Positions 41,733 to 51,530 of a stretch of DNA of 64,000 nucleotides are shown piece after piece (positions within the stretch are counted from its first letter, which is position 1; the number at the start of each line of letters is the position of its first letter). The notes beneath the pieces are model-generated. The model searched no databases, had not been told where the DNA came from, and worked only from the letters and a program-made list of their open reading frames with translations. Source of the stretch: Amycolatopsis coloradensis (GTDB taxonomy: Bacteria > Actinomycetota > Actinomycetes > Mycobacteriales > Pseudonocardiaceae); contig NZ_MQUQ01000020.1 in assembly GCF_001953865.1 (NCBI RefSeq), positions 266,126 through 330,125 on the forward strand, in the 5' to 3' direction. Both the position numbers and the translations under genes were made by a program.

Positions 41733-44700
41733 GCTGGTTCCTCACTGATCGGGGCGTTGGGCGGTCGTGGCTTACTCAGCCGGAGGTAGCCGTCGCGCGC
41801 GGTGACCCGGCCGCCGTCGGGGTCGGTGTCGGCGAAGTGGGCGTCGGTGTCGGCGGGTTTGACGCCGTAGTGCGCCCAGCCGCCGGGCCGTGGTTCGGAC
41901 CAATTCCAGTCGCCGTGCCAGGCGGCCGGCCGGGGCAGCACCACCTGAGGCACGGCGCCGGCTGTTTCCGAGCCAAGCAGCGGCCCGGACTGGAACGACG
42001 CCCGCAGCGTGCGCAGGAACGGTTCGGTGTGCCGCGTCTGCAGGCTCAGGTCCACGACCGGCACCACATCGCAGGTGGCGTGCGTGGTGGCGATGGGGTC
42101 CATCAGCAGCGTCACTCGCTGATCGCGGGACCAGTCCTCGGGTTGATCAGATCGGATCGCCGGGCGGAAGTCGACGTCGAGGGTGTCGTCGGTGTCGCGG
42201 CTGTGCAGGTAGCCGTCGGACGCCGGTGGCGCGTCGTGAACCACATACAGCTTGTCGTAGCGGTTTTTCCGGGCGTAGCCGATCAGGCCGTCGCTGAGCA
42301 GGTTCACCGAGCCGAGCCGGACGGTGAACCGGGCCTTGGTGAACTCTGGCACGGCAGGAGGGTCGATTCCGGTGAACCGCGGGTCGCCGATGGCCGGGCC
42401 GGCGAGTTCGCCGCGCAGGCGCGCCCGGACCACGGCGATCGGGCGGCCCAGCAACAGCGCGATCTCCGACGCGTCCGGCTCGCGTCCCGGTGCGATGGTC
42501 AGCGAGGCCAGGTCAATGGTTTCGAGCAGCGCGCTGAACGCCTTCGCGGTGCGGGTGCGTAATGCCTCCACGAAGGGGAACAGGTGCGGGAAGCCGTCCG
42601 CGGTCCAGGCAGGGGCCTCCGGCAGCGGACGCCAGCGGATCGTGCGCTCGCCGTCGCCGCCGACGGCGAGCAGGCACTCACCGAGCCCCCGCCCGGCACT
42701 GTCGTAGACGAGTAGCGAGTTGCCGAGCCTGTTGACCATCAGCCAGCCGGCGATCGGGCCGGGGACGTCGTCGTCATCGGTGTGCGGTTCGAGCACTCGT
42801 TCGTCCTCGAACACGCTGAGCTGGTCGAACCGCAGCCGGGCGTCCTGCAGCACGCGCGGCGGGAACTGGACGTAGTGGTCGACATGCTCGGTCTTCAGTG
42901 TCTGGCTGGGCGTGATCGACTGAGCGCGGGCGAGCCAGCAACTGCCCAGGTTGTCGCTGGTGACCACGTCCAGGCTCCGGCCGAACCGGTCGACGACGTG
43001 CAGTCCGGCCACGATGGCCTGAGCGGCTCTCAGCGGCTGGAACCCGGCGTTCGCGTCGTCCAGATCGGGAAGGGCCCGGTGGGCGTCGCCGACCAGGTCC
43101 TTGACGCCGCCGTGCACGGCATGGGCATCGGTGGCGGTCGGGTCGGCGCTGGCGCCTGGCCGCAACGACCGCAGCCAGTCGTGGAAGCCGTGCAGCGCCT
43201 GGGACAGCAGTTCCCGGCCCTCGGTCGCTGCGATGTCCTCGGTCCCGTAGTGCTCGAGCTGGCCGCGCAGCACCTGTTCGACCTTCGGCACCAGGAAGGA
43301 GCGCCCCTGGAAGGTATGCGGATTCCGGGACGGCGGTGACCCTGCCTTGGACCAGTCGAAGGTACCGTCCTTGGTGGTGCGCCACGATCCCGCGGGGTCC
43401 GAGGGATACCCGAGAAGATAGGCCCGCATTTTCCACAAGACATACATCGGCGTCCACGGCTGGCGGGTCCAGCGGCTGGTGTACCCGGGCAGCACGCCCT
43501 CGCACAGTTTGGGGCCGATCTTCGGATCGCACAGGTCTTCGAGCAAGGTCGGGTTTCCGGCCGTGGACTTCTCCTTGGTGGCGCGGTGCAGCAGGAGCAT
43601 TTCGTCCCGGAAACCGGCCGCTGCCACGTCGGTGCCGAAGGTGGGCATCCGTTCGGCAAGCACGCCTTTCACTTCCTCCGGACCGACGTAGCTGTCACCC
43701 ACCTTGATCTTCGTGAGGAACTGGGTGCCGTTGCGGCAGGCCAAGGGCTCGTGCTGGGTGGCAGGCGGGCTCGGGTCGTACCCTGCCGGGAAGCGCATCA
43801 GCACGACCGGGTCCATCGGGCGGTGCTGGTCGCCGGTCGGTATCAGCCGGAAGCGCCGGTGTGGCCGTAAGTCCCACTTCTCGCCGACGTGGGGATCGGT
43901 GAGGTCAGGCAGGCCGGCGGCCAGCGCGGTTTCCTCCCTGAACAGGTCCCGGACTTCCCCGGCGAGGCTTCCGCTCGCTTCGACGTCGAGCTGTTTGTCG
44001 GCCTTGGCGTCGAAACCGTCGGGATGGTCGCCGGGGAGGTTCCGCAGCCACCACAGGTGATAGAGCCGATTCCGGAGTTCGGCGAGCCGGAACCGCGAAT
44101 GGTCCAAACGGGACTGGAAGTCCTTGAAAGTGTTCAGCAATGCCTTCTCATACGCGCGCTCCTCCGGAGTTAACGGCGGCCACGGCTTTCCCTGCCGGGC
44201 GGGTGCGTCGGCGATCTGCCAGGCGAAACCGGCCGGGGTCCGGGAGAACCACTCGCGGTGCAGCTCCTTGCGGAGGCCATCGGCACCGTCCGGGCTGGTG
44301 AGCTCGTCGAACAAGCCGTGTTGCAGCGCCGACAAAACCTGTGAGCGTCTCTGGTTGCCGTTTTCCTTCTTCCGCATGGCTTCCAGCGCGTCGCTGGCGG
44401 AGTTGCCGAGCGCGATCTTGATATCACGGCCCGCCGGCAGGGGGTCGTCGGGCCGTCCGTCGCGTTTCCAGGTCAGGCCGGGCACGGTGCCGCTGAACAT
44501 GGATCGGGTGTAGGTGGTGGAATCCGGTGGTTTCCAGCCCAGGCTCCGCGGTGTCCGGGTGGTCAGGATCTCGTCGTGGGAGTACCAGCCGACGACCGAA
44601 TAGCTCACCTTCGCCTCGTCGATGCCGGTGAGTGGATCGTGGAGTGAGAACACATTTTTGTTGTAAGGCTGGAAAACCGCGAACGCGGGCAGCCCCGGGC

Positions 44701-45193
44701 CGAGTGCGGTCAGCGTCTGGGGCACGCCGGGCCGGGGTTCTTTCCAGCCGTCGTCGGAGTCGGTCAGCGAGATGGCCTTGCCGATGTAGCGCGGCAGCAG
44801 CAGCCCGGAGGGGCCTGCCACCGCGTACCGGGATGCTTCGCCCTCGTCGTCGACTTTCTCGCGCAGGCAGTCGCTTTCCACCACCCAGCCTTCGTCCTGC
44901 TCGTCCTTGACCCGCCGCATGATCAACCATCGGTTGGGTACCAAGGGGAACGACAGGGCGCCGGTCTTCGGATCGGGCGCACCGTGGCGTAGCCCCTCGG
45001 GCAGCATCCAGTGCAGCCACACGCCGTCCGCCGGGCCGCTGTCCTCGTCGGAGAAGGGCGCGGGTTCGGCGGGCTTCTTCTTCGTGATCATCGTGTCGAA
45101 GTTCGGCCGCCAGCGACGGAAGCCGGCCACCTGCGGGGTGACCACGAGGGCCTGCACGGAAATGGGGACGACAAGGGTGGATGTCGCGCTCAT
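41729..45193 (-). CDS. Large unrecognised protein (1154 aa)
   Basis: The protein starts at ATG 45193, six bases after GGGAGG and overlapping the stop of the upstream gene. It is soluble, with aromatic- and Arg-rich stretches (DGVWLHWMLPEGLRHG, LVPNRWLIMRRVKDE, LRNRLYHLWWLRNLPGDHP, PWTPMYVLWKMRAYLLGYP). The second half is mixed alpha/beta. The opening MSATSTLVVPISVQALVVTP lacks a signal peptide. I do not recognise a catalytic motif. The operon context suggests it is a structural or scaffold component of the same assembly. Confidence 0.8.
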   Translation of the reverse strand: MSATSTLVVPISVQALVVTPQVAGFRRWRPNFDTMITKKKPAEPAPFSDEDSGPADGVWLHWMLPEGLRHGAPDPKTGALSFPLVPNRWLIMRRVKDEQDEGWVVESDCLREKVDDEGEASRYAVAGPSGLLLPRYIGKAISLTDSDDGWKEPRPGVPQTLTALGPGLPAFAVFQPYNKNVFSLHDPLTGIDEAKVSYSVVGWYSHDEILTTRTPRSLGWKPPDSTTYTRSMFSGTVPGLTWKRDGRPDDPLPAGRDIKIALGNSASDALEAMRKKENGNQRRSQVLSALQHGLFDELTSPDGADGLRKELHREWFSRTPAGFAWQIADAPARQGKPWPPLTPEERAYEKALLNTFKDFQSRLDHSRFRLAELRNRLYHLWWLRNLPGDHPDGFDAKADKQLDVEASGSLAGEVRDLFREETALAAGLPDLTDPHVGEKWDLRPHRRFRLIPTGDQHRPMDPVVLMRFPAGYDPSPPATQHEPLACRNGTQFLTKIKVGDSYVGPEEVKGVLAERMPTFGTDVAAAGFRDEMLLLHRATKEKSTAGNPTLLEDLCDPKIGPKLCEGVLPGYTSRWTRQPWTPMYVLWKMRAYLLGYPSDPAGSWRTTKDGTFDWSKAGSPPSRNPHTFQGRSFLVPKVEQVLRGQLEHYGTEDIAATEGRELLSQALHGFHDWLRSLRPGASADPTATDAHAVHGGVKDLVGDAHRALPDLDDANAGFQPLRAAQAIVAGLHVVDRFGRSLDVVTSDNLGSCWLARAQSITPSQTLKTEHVDHYVQFPPRVLQDARLRFDQLSVFEDERVLEPHTDDDDVPGPIAGWLMVNRLGNSLLVYDSAGRGLGECLLAVGGDGERTIRWRPLPEAPAWTADGFPHLFPFVEALRTRTAKAFSALLETIDLASLTIAPGREPDASEIALLLGRPIAVVRARLRGELAGPAIGDPRFTGIDPPAVPEFTKARFTVRLGSVNLLSDGLIGYARKNRYDKLYVVHDAPPASDGYLHSRDTDDTLDVDFRPAIRSDQPEDWSRDQRVTLLMDPIATTHATCDVVPVVDLSLQTRHTEPFLRTLRASFQSGPLLGSETAGAVPQVVLPRPAAWHGDWNWSEPRPGGWAHYGVKPADTDAHFADTDPDGGRVTARDGYLRLSKPRPPNAPISEEPA

Positions 45194-47283
45194 TTCGTAC
45201 CTCCCGCGTGGAACACGAAACGTTGGGGCGAGTTGACGAGCTGGACGGCGAGCTTGGCTGCGCTCAAGGTTTTCCCGAGGGCGGTGTCCAAGGTCTTCTG
45301 GAGGGAAGTGCCGCCGGTGCCGCCGACGTCGAGCACGCCCGTGGCCGCGTTCGGGCGGAAACAATCGGCGATCGATGCGGTCTTGCCCTTCAGCGGGGTG
45401 CCACAGGTTTCTTTGTCCAGGCTGCGCAGACGGAGGGTGTTGCCGGGATCGACGCCGAAGTTCAAGCCCTGCTTCGGCTCATCCACACACAGTTCGTCGG
45501 GCACCTCGTCGTAGAGGCACAGCAGCACGTCCGGGGCGAGCCGATCGTGACGTAGCGGACGAACCTCGTGGAACGACTTGCCGGTGTCCTTGGCGACGGC
45601 GGTGAGCACGAGATCCGGCCAACCGGAGACCAGCGCCGAGCGGATCAGGAAACCGGCCACCGGGGCCGGGAACTTTCCCCTGCTCGCCGCGGTGTTGGCG
45701 ACCACATCCGTGCTGAGACAACTGCCGAGGCTGAGCGCGCCGGACACCAGGGCCCCGATCCAGTCCGGGTCGATGTGGAAGAACCGGAGGCTCTCCGGCG
45801 GGAGCATGCGGGCGTCCGGGACGAGATAGTGGAACGGGACCGGCTCAAGCAGGCAGAGGCGGCTCAGCCAGTCGCCCAGCACGGGTTCGTCCCGTCCGAT
45901 CCCGGCCAGGTCCGCCCCGAGTTCGCCGCTGTCACGGGTGGATTCCCAGTGCGCGGCGATCTCGGCCAACCCGGCGGGTGCTGGGCTGAGCGAAGCCTCG
46001 GCTGGTGCGGCGGACGCGTCGAGCGTGGTGCCGAGGTCTTGTGCGAGGAGCTGGTTGAGTTCGTCGCGCCAAATCTGCGGGGCCTGGCCGACGAGATGCC
46101 GGGCGATGTGGTGGCGGCTGCGGTGGCGCCAGCGCAGCAGCCCGGCCACGTAGTCGGCGTCGGCCATCGCGGCGGACCGGCCGAGCGCCCACGCGGCGGC
46201 GTAGCTGAGGTCGAACATTCCGGTGTCCGGCAGGTAGCTCAACGCGTGATCACTGGTGACCGCGGTGCCGTCCGGGTCCAGGGCGGGCGGCGGCTGAGCG
46301 ACCACTGGGCCGCCTGGTCCGCGATACCAGGCGAAAGTGTGTTCGCCTGATCGCACCCGGGTGGGCACCGGCACGTATCCCTGCTTGAGCCGGGTGTCCA
46401 CGCCGGTGTTGCCGCTGGCCTTGGCCGGCAGCCGGAGGGTCAGCCGTTGCTGATCGGCGGCCAGGCCACGGACCAGCGCCGGAAACTGCCGGGCGGCATC
46501 GGTTTTCACCGCCCGGAAAGACCACGACCACAGCGAGGCCAGCCGGATTCGTCGTGCGGAGCCGAGGCCGGCCAGGTGCTTGCCGTGCCCCTCCAGCGAC
46601 ACGAGGTGTGCCACCCAGGGGCCGGGTTCCCTCGGTAGCCGGTGGGCGAGGACCACGCCGAAATATCCGGGTTTCAGCTCCTCGCCGCGTGCGGTCCGCG
46701 GCTGCGTCACCTTCCGGCAGTGCGCCAGGAAGGGGAGGTCGGCGGCGCGCGGCGCGAGCTTGGCGAACGTGTCGGCGGCGACTTCGATGGTCCGGCACGG
46801 TTCGGCGGCATCGGCGAGCGAGGTGTCCTTGATGTCCGGCGTCGCCACGTCGGCTGAGGTGGTGATCAGCTCCTTCGCGGTGCGTGGCGTGGTGAGTCCC
46901 CGTGCGTCCGGGTCGTCCAGGATCTCGTCGGCGCGAAACAGCAGCAACGCGACCCAGGGGCCGGTGACACCGTCGCCGATATTCCGTTCCCACGGCAGCT
47001 GGGGGTGGGACAGCGTGACGTGTGGCAGCAGGTCGTCGTAGCCGCCCTGCGTTCCCGGTGGCGGGTTGACCGCGTGCACCAGCGTGCCGTCCACGCTGAA
47101 GCGGGGCGCGAAGACGGTGAATTCCTGCTTCAGCGGCAGGAAGTACTTGCCGCTGTCGACGAGGTTGTTCTCCCTGTCCCGTAACTCCTGGTTGATCGTG
47201 AGACAGTATTTCCCGCCCGGCAGCCCAGGGGTGAAGGAGTCATGCAGGGCGACGGTGAGGGACTGGGCGGTGGTGGCGGTCAT
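45190..47283 (-). CDS. Large unrecognised protein (697 aa)
   Basis: The soluble protein begins MTATTAQSLTVALHDSFTPG and has several conserved-looking blocks: FAPRFSVDGTLVHAVNPPPG, LPHVTLSHPQLPWER, MADADYVAGLLRWRHRSRHH and LRFFHIDPDWIGALVSGAL. The last block gives the impression of a family found next to large beta-rich proteins in other bacteria, but I cannot name it. AAGGGG lies six bases before ATG 47283, ten bases after the DUF6603-type gene. It is coupled to the next gene by an ATGA overlap. Confidence 0.8.
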   Translation of the reverse strand: MTATTAQSLTVALHDSFTPGLPGGKYCLTINQELRDRENNLVDSGKYFLPLKQEFTVFAPRFSVDGTLVHAVNPPPGTQGGYDDLLPHVTLSHPQLPWERNIGDGVTGPWVALLLFRADEILDDPDARGLTTPRTAKELITTSADVATPDIKDTSLADAAEPCRTIEVAADTFAKLAPRAADLPFLAHCRKVTQPRTARGEELKPGYFGVVLAHRLPREPGPWVAHLVSLEGHGKHLAGLGSARRIRLASLWSWSFRAVKTDAARQFPALVRGLAADQQRLTLRLPAKASGNTGVDTRLKQGYVPVPTRVRSGEHTFAWYRGPGGPVVAQPPPALDPDGTAVTSDHALSYLPDTGMFDLSYAAAWALGRSAAMADADYVAGLLRWRHRSRHHIARHLVGQAPQIWRDELNQLLAQDLGTTLDASAAPAEASLSPAPAGLAEIAAHWESTRDSGELGADLAGIGRDEPVLGDWLSRLCLLEPVPFHYLVPDARMLPPESLRFFHIDPDWIGALVSGALSLGSCLSTDVVANTAASRGKFPAPVAGFLIRSALVSGWPDLVLTAVAKDTGKSFHEVRPLRHDRLAPDVLLCLYDEVPDELCVDEPKQGLNFGVDPGNTLRLRSLDKETCGTPLKGKTASIADCFRPNAATGVLDVGGTGGTSLQKTLDTALGKTLSAAKLAVQLVNSPQRFVFHAGGTK

Positions 47284-47293
47284 CGGAACCCCT

Positions 47294-50200
47294 TCAGGTG
47301 GCCGGGATCATCGGCGCGGCGGTGAACGCCGAACCGGCCAGCGCGGTCAGCGCGTCGTTGGTGGTCTTCGGAGCGGTCCCGGCCGTCGTCAAGGCGCCGA
47401 GTACGGCGGTGCGTGCGGTCGCCTTCGTGCTGATCTGCGCCACCAGGCCGACAGATGTTTCGCTGCGGCAGAGCTTTTGGCCGGTCTGGGCGCGGTCGGC
47501 CAACGGCACGTACGCCTTCTTGCCGGGATCGCCAGGATCCAGATCGACGGCTTCGAGCGCCAGCGCGGCTTCGGTCATCGTGCCCGGCGATTCGCCCTCG
47601 GTGGGCAGCGGCGCCTGCGCGCGCAAGCCGACGATCCGGCCGGTCAGCAGGCTTTCCGAGCTCGAGTCCGGATCGCCCCACAACGCGGCCGGCACGCTGC
47701 CCTTGACCGCGGACAACCTCCACGTCCGATTCTCGTCGCACAAGTCCACTTCGACACCGTCGAGGGTGACGCTCACCTGGTGCGTGCAGGTGAGGTCCTT
47801 GCACCGCATCGGCCGGATACAGCCCTTGGCGACCTCCGGTGTCACTTTGTTCTTCTTGCTGCCCACCACCAGCAGCGTGATCGGGGCGACGCCACCGGTG
47901 ACGAAGGAGAAACCGTCGCTCGACACCAGCCACGGTGCCGGCCCCTTGCCGTCGCCCTGGCGGACGGTGGGTGCCGCCGGGCTGGGCAGCAGGCCGCTGA
48001 CCGGCTGCGTCTGCGCCGGGGGAGGAAGTTGTTTCTGGAACAGCGGCCAGTCGGTCTTGAGTTGCTTGTCCGGTCCGGAGGAACCGAACGGCACCGAGAA
48101 CGAGACCGGGCCGTACTTCACCGAGGCGCGCCCGCCGAATGGGTCGCCCCAGATATGACAGTCCGCGCCGACCTCGGCCTCGATCGTCGTGTGGATGGGC
48201 CAGATGTCGATCCGGGCCCGGAATCCGATGCGCACACCGATGCGGAAGTCGTACCGCGGCGGGTTCGTCCACTCCAGATAGCCGCTGAAACCGGCGATGA
48301 ACCAGGCGCGGATCGTGCCGGTGTCGAAAACCACCGACGTGCCGGACCCGAGCTGAAGCGAACCGGGGGTGATCGCGAGGAACGCCTCCGCCTTGATCGT
48401 CACGGTGTTCGACACCGCCCAGTGCGCGCCTAGCCGTGGGACGTCCGGATAGTGCGAAGGCTTGCTGTACAGCGGGTGATAGCCGCCCAGCGAGATGACG
48501 AAATCGCCGCTGCGGTCCACGGCCTTGCCCGGCTCCGGCGGCACCCAGACACAGACCGCCAGCCCACCGGTCAGCTTGAACGAGGGATGCAGCAGGTAAC
48601 TGTTCGACGTGAGCTGGGCGGTGAACGACAGCAGCCCTGGCGACCGCTGGTACAGCGCCCGCATCGCGATCTCGATCTGCGCATAGACCCCGGTACCTGT
48701 CGCCTTGGTGGGGAACGACGCGTTGAGCAGCGCGAACAGCCCGACGGTCAGGTCGTTGCCGAACTCGACCAGCGCCAAGGCCTTGCCACTGAGGAATTCG
48801 AACGAGGTGAACCGCAACCCGGCGGCGACCCAGTTCTGCCCGACCTTGGTCGCCAGCCAGGCCTGGTCGCCGCCATTGCCGAAGAGCACCTTGATGATCT
48901 GACCAGGGGTCGGGTTCTCACCGAACAGATCCGGGTTGTCCAGACCAGCTACCAGTGGGAACCGCTCGACCTCGTGGGGCTCGGGAACGCGCACCGCGGC
49001 GTTGTAGCCGCCGCCGAGCATGGCGCCGGTGACGCGGAACGGGGGCGGCCCGAAACCACCGCCTGCCTTCGCGGTGATCTCCCCGAACACGCTGAACGCC
49101 CACGGGCCGCCTTTGGTGTACGCGAGCTGCCCGGCCAGTCTGCCTGCCATGTTCGGCAGCACCAACACCAGCACGCCGTCGTACTCGTCCTCGAAACCGC
49201 TGGTGGTGCCGGTGCGATGCAGCATCGCACCGCCCACCTCGACCGCGCCTGCCCGCACGTCCACGCCGAGACCGCGCAACGCGAACGCGATGTCCGCAGG
49301 GTTCTTCAACGAGGTCGACACGCCGAGGCCGTCCATGTCCACGGTGATCCCGGCGATGGTGAAGGCGGCGTCGAGCCCCACGGTCAGCCGGTCCTTGACC
49401 AGGTCCACCCGGATCGTCCGCACGTGCAACGGGCCGAACGAACGCTCGACGGTCAGCGTGCCACCGAGCCCGGCGGCCGCGCCCCGATCTTCTCCGTCGT
49501 ATCGCACCATCCGCTTCTGCCTACGGCGGACCGGGACGGTCACTGGTTGCTTCCGGCCACCGAGGGTGACCAGCAGGCCGAGCTGGATGCCCGCGGGGAC
49601 CACTCCGTCGGGCAGCTGAAGCTGTGCTCCGCCCGGCAACTGTTTGAGCAGCGTGTTCGCGCGTTCTGTGTCCTCTTTGGATAGTTGCTTCGGGGCGGCG
49701 AGCACCCCTGCGCCGGCCAGGCCGGCATCGGCGGCGGCCGGAATGTGTCCTTTGAGGATGGGCAGCTGGGAGAGTTTCGCGTCCAGATCGGCCGCCACGG
49801 TGACCACGCACGATTTGTCGCGGAGCACCACGCCGGTCAGCCTGCCCTTGTCGGCGGTGGCGGAGAACGCGATGCCGCCGTCCGGGGAATAGCAGAGGGA
49901 TACGCCAGTCAGCTTCGGCAGGAGGTCGACCGGGAAGTCGGCATGCAACTCCACCCCGAAGGCGTCGGTGAGGTCCTTGAGACCCACTCCGGCGGAGTCC
50001 GACCAGGAGGCGACCACGGATTTGCCGCCGTCACCGGACTCGGCATCGATCTTGAACTCCATCGGCCCGGTGCGGTTGGGCACCGCGAGGTGCAGGAGAC
50101 CGCCCAGCTTCCATCCGTGATCGCGCTGCTGCTTGGTGACGGTGAGGGCCAGTTCCAGCGTGCTCTTCGCCGCTCCGAGGGACAGTGTGGACACCGCCGT

Positions 50201-51517
50201 CACCGTGGCCGCGGTGAACGGGTGGTCGAAGTCGACATACAGGCTCGTGGTGGCGCGCTTACCGATCTCCGGCACTTTCGTGATGCCGAAGACCGCGAGA
50301 ATGTCGGGCACCGTGAGGCTGGCCGCCTGCCCGAGGAACTTCCATTTCTTGTCGGCGTACTGGCCGGTCAGCAGCACTGTTCCGCCGCCGACCTGCCATG
50401 ACGCCTCGACCCCGCCGCTGACCGCGCTGCCGGCCTTGGCAAGCCGCAGCCGGACTTCGGTGAGCTTCAGTCCTGGCAGGATCTCCCAGTCCGACGCGAG
50501 CGCGCAGTCGAAACCGAGGCTTTTCGCGGCGATGTCGCCGTGTACCTCGAGTTCGTCGATCCGCACCGAGGGCAGCCCCTCGAAGGTGCCCACCCTGGCC
50601 GCCACATCGTTCAGCGCGATCGGCGTGGTCAACACGCCGCCGAAGGACAGGCCCGGGTACTCGATCGTCACGGTCATCGACTTGCCGCCGAGGGTGAGCG
50701 TCCCGCACACCAGGCAAGTCAGCCCGCTCGCGGTGAACGGCGCGGCCACCCCGCATTCGACGTAGAGATCGGAGATGGTGAATCCGGACACCGGTTCCCA
50801 GCTCGCCGCTGAGAGGTCGCCGCGGAACCGGACTGACGGGATGGCGGCTGGTGGTCGCACCACCACCGAGAGCCCGGTGAGCTTGACCGAGGGTTCGGGA
50901 GAGATGCCTGAGGGCGGCCCGAAGCGGACCTTCTCCGCGAGGGCATATTGGAGCCGGTCCCAGGTAATGGCCGCCGGAGCGAACTCCCCGCCCAGCGACC
51001 AGGGGGCGCCCGCGTCGCGCGGCCGGAAGCCCCACAGATACACAGTCGGCAGCTCGCCGGTGTCTTCCGGCTTCTTCCGTAGCGTGAGGGCGGCGCCGAG
51101 CCCGATGCGGGAATCCTCCGCGGCGCCGTCCACCGGTTCGGCGACAAGCAGCAGATGCGCCGCGCACTCACCGAGCTTGGCCAGCACCTCGGTCACCGGC
51201 CGTACCGTGGCGGGTAACTGGGACGAGTTCTCCAGCGTCACATCGAGCAGAATCCCGGTGACCACGTCCTTCGGCGCGGCGAAGCGCACCAGCACCGGAC
51301 GCGTGCCAAGACCGGAAAGCTCGGCCTTGCCGATGACCACCAAATGCTTGGTGTCCGCTCGGACGACGTCCTCGATGCCCAGCGAGCCGCCACCGAGATT
51401 CTTGACGAAACCGGAGATCGCCTCGCTGGAGCCCAAGGTGCTCAGCGCGAGGTCGAACTTCTTGCTGCCCTGGGCCGCGGTGAGCTTGTCTCGCAGGTCC
51501 TTCAGGCTCAATGCCAT
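47294..51517 (-). CDS. Giant beta-rich protein, DUF6603 type (1407 aa)
   Basis: The protein starts MALSLKDLRDKLTAAQGSKK at ATG 51517. Residues 80-650 are repeating beta strands describing nested shell-like domains (WKFLGQAASLTVPDILAVFG, FDHPFTAATVTAVSTLSLG). The part from about 700 to 1200 (TVERSFGPLHVRTIRVDLV, VLVLVLPNMAGRLAGQLAYT, FRVTGAMLGGGYNAAVRVPE) resembles proteins labelled DUF6603, from memory. A Cys-rich cluster lies near the C-terminus (CIRPMRCKDLTCTHQ). No signal peptide or membrane helix is visible. It is the longest protein of the operon and probably its structural core. Confidence 0.8.
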   Translation of the reverse strand: MALSLKDLRDKLTAAQGSKKFDLALSTLGSSEAISGFVKNLGGGSLGIEDVVRADTKHLVVIGKAELSGLGTRPVLVRFAAPKDVVTGILLDVTLENSSQLPATVRPVTEVLAKLGECAAHLLLVAEPVDGAAEDSRIGLGAALTLRKKPEDTGELPTVYLWGFRPRDAGAPWSLGGEFAPAAITWDRLQYALAEKVRFGPPSGISPEPSVKLTGLSVVVRPPAAIPSVRFRGDLSAASWEPVSGFTISDLYVECGVAAPFTASGLTCLVCGTLTLGGKSMTVTIEYPGLSFGGVLTTPIALNDVAARVGTFEGLPSVRIDELEVHGDIAAKSLGFDCALASDWEILPGLKLTEVRLRLAKAGSAVSGGVEASWQVGGGTVLLTGQYADKKWKFLGQAASLTVPDILAVFGITKVPEIGKRATTSLYVDFDHPFTAATVTAVSTLSLGAAKSTLELALTVTKQQRDHGWKLGGLLHLAVPNRTGPMEFKIDAESGDGGKSVVASWSDSAGVGLKDLTDAFGVELHADFPVDLLPKLTGVSLCYSPDGGIAFSATADKGRLTGVVLRDKSCVVTVAADLDAKLSQLPILKGHIPAAADAGLAGAGVLAAPKQLSKEDTERANTLLKQLPGGAQLQLPDGVVPAGIQLGLLVTLGGRKQPVTVPVRRRQKRMVRYDGEDRGAAAGLGGTLTVERSFGPLHVRTIRVDLVKDRLTVGLDAAFTIAGITVDMDGLGVSTSLKNPADIAFALRGLGVDVRAGAVEVGGAMLHRTGTTSGFEDEYDGVLVLVLPNMAGRLAGQLAYTKGGPWAFSVFGEITAKAGGGFGPPPFRVTGAMLGGGYNAAVRVPEPHEVERFPLVAGLDNPDLFGENPTPGQIIKVLFGNGGDQAWLATKVGQNWVAAGLRFTSFEFLSGKALALVEFGNDLTVGLFALLNASFPTKATGTGVYAQIEIAMRALYQRSPGLLSFTAQLTSNSYLLHPSFKLTGGLAVCVWVPPEPGKAVDRSGDFVISLGGYHPLYSKPSHYPDVPRLGAHWAVSNTVTIKAEAFLAITPGSLQLGSGTSVVFDTGTIRAWFIAGFSGYLEWTNPPRYDFRIGVRIGFRARIDIWPIHTTIEAEVGADCHIWGDPFGGRASVKYGPVSFSVPFGSSGPDKQLKTDWPLFQKQLPPPAQTQPVSGLLPSPAAPTVRQGDGKGPAPWLVSSDGFSFVTGGVAPITLLVVGSKKNKVTPEVAKGCIRPMRCKDLTCTHQVSVTLDGVEVDLCDENRTWRLSAVKGSVPAALWGDPDSSSESLLTGRIVGLRAQAPLPTEGESPGTMTEAALALEAVDLDPGDPGKKAYVPLADRAQTGQKLCRSETSVGLVAQISTKATARTAVLGALTTAGTAPKTTNDALTALAGSAFTAAPMIPAT

Positions 51518-51530
51518 GACGTCGCCCTTC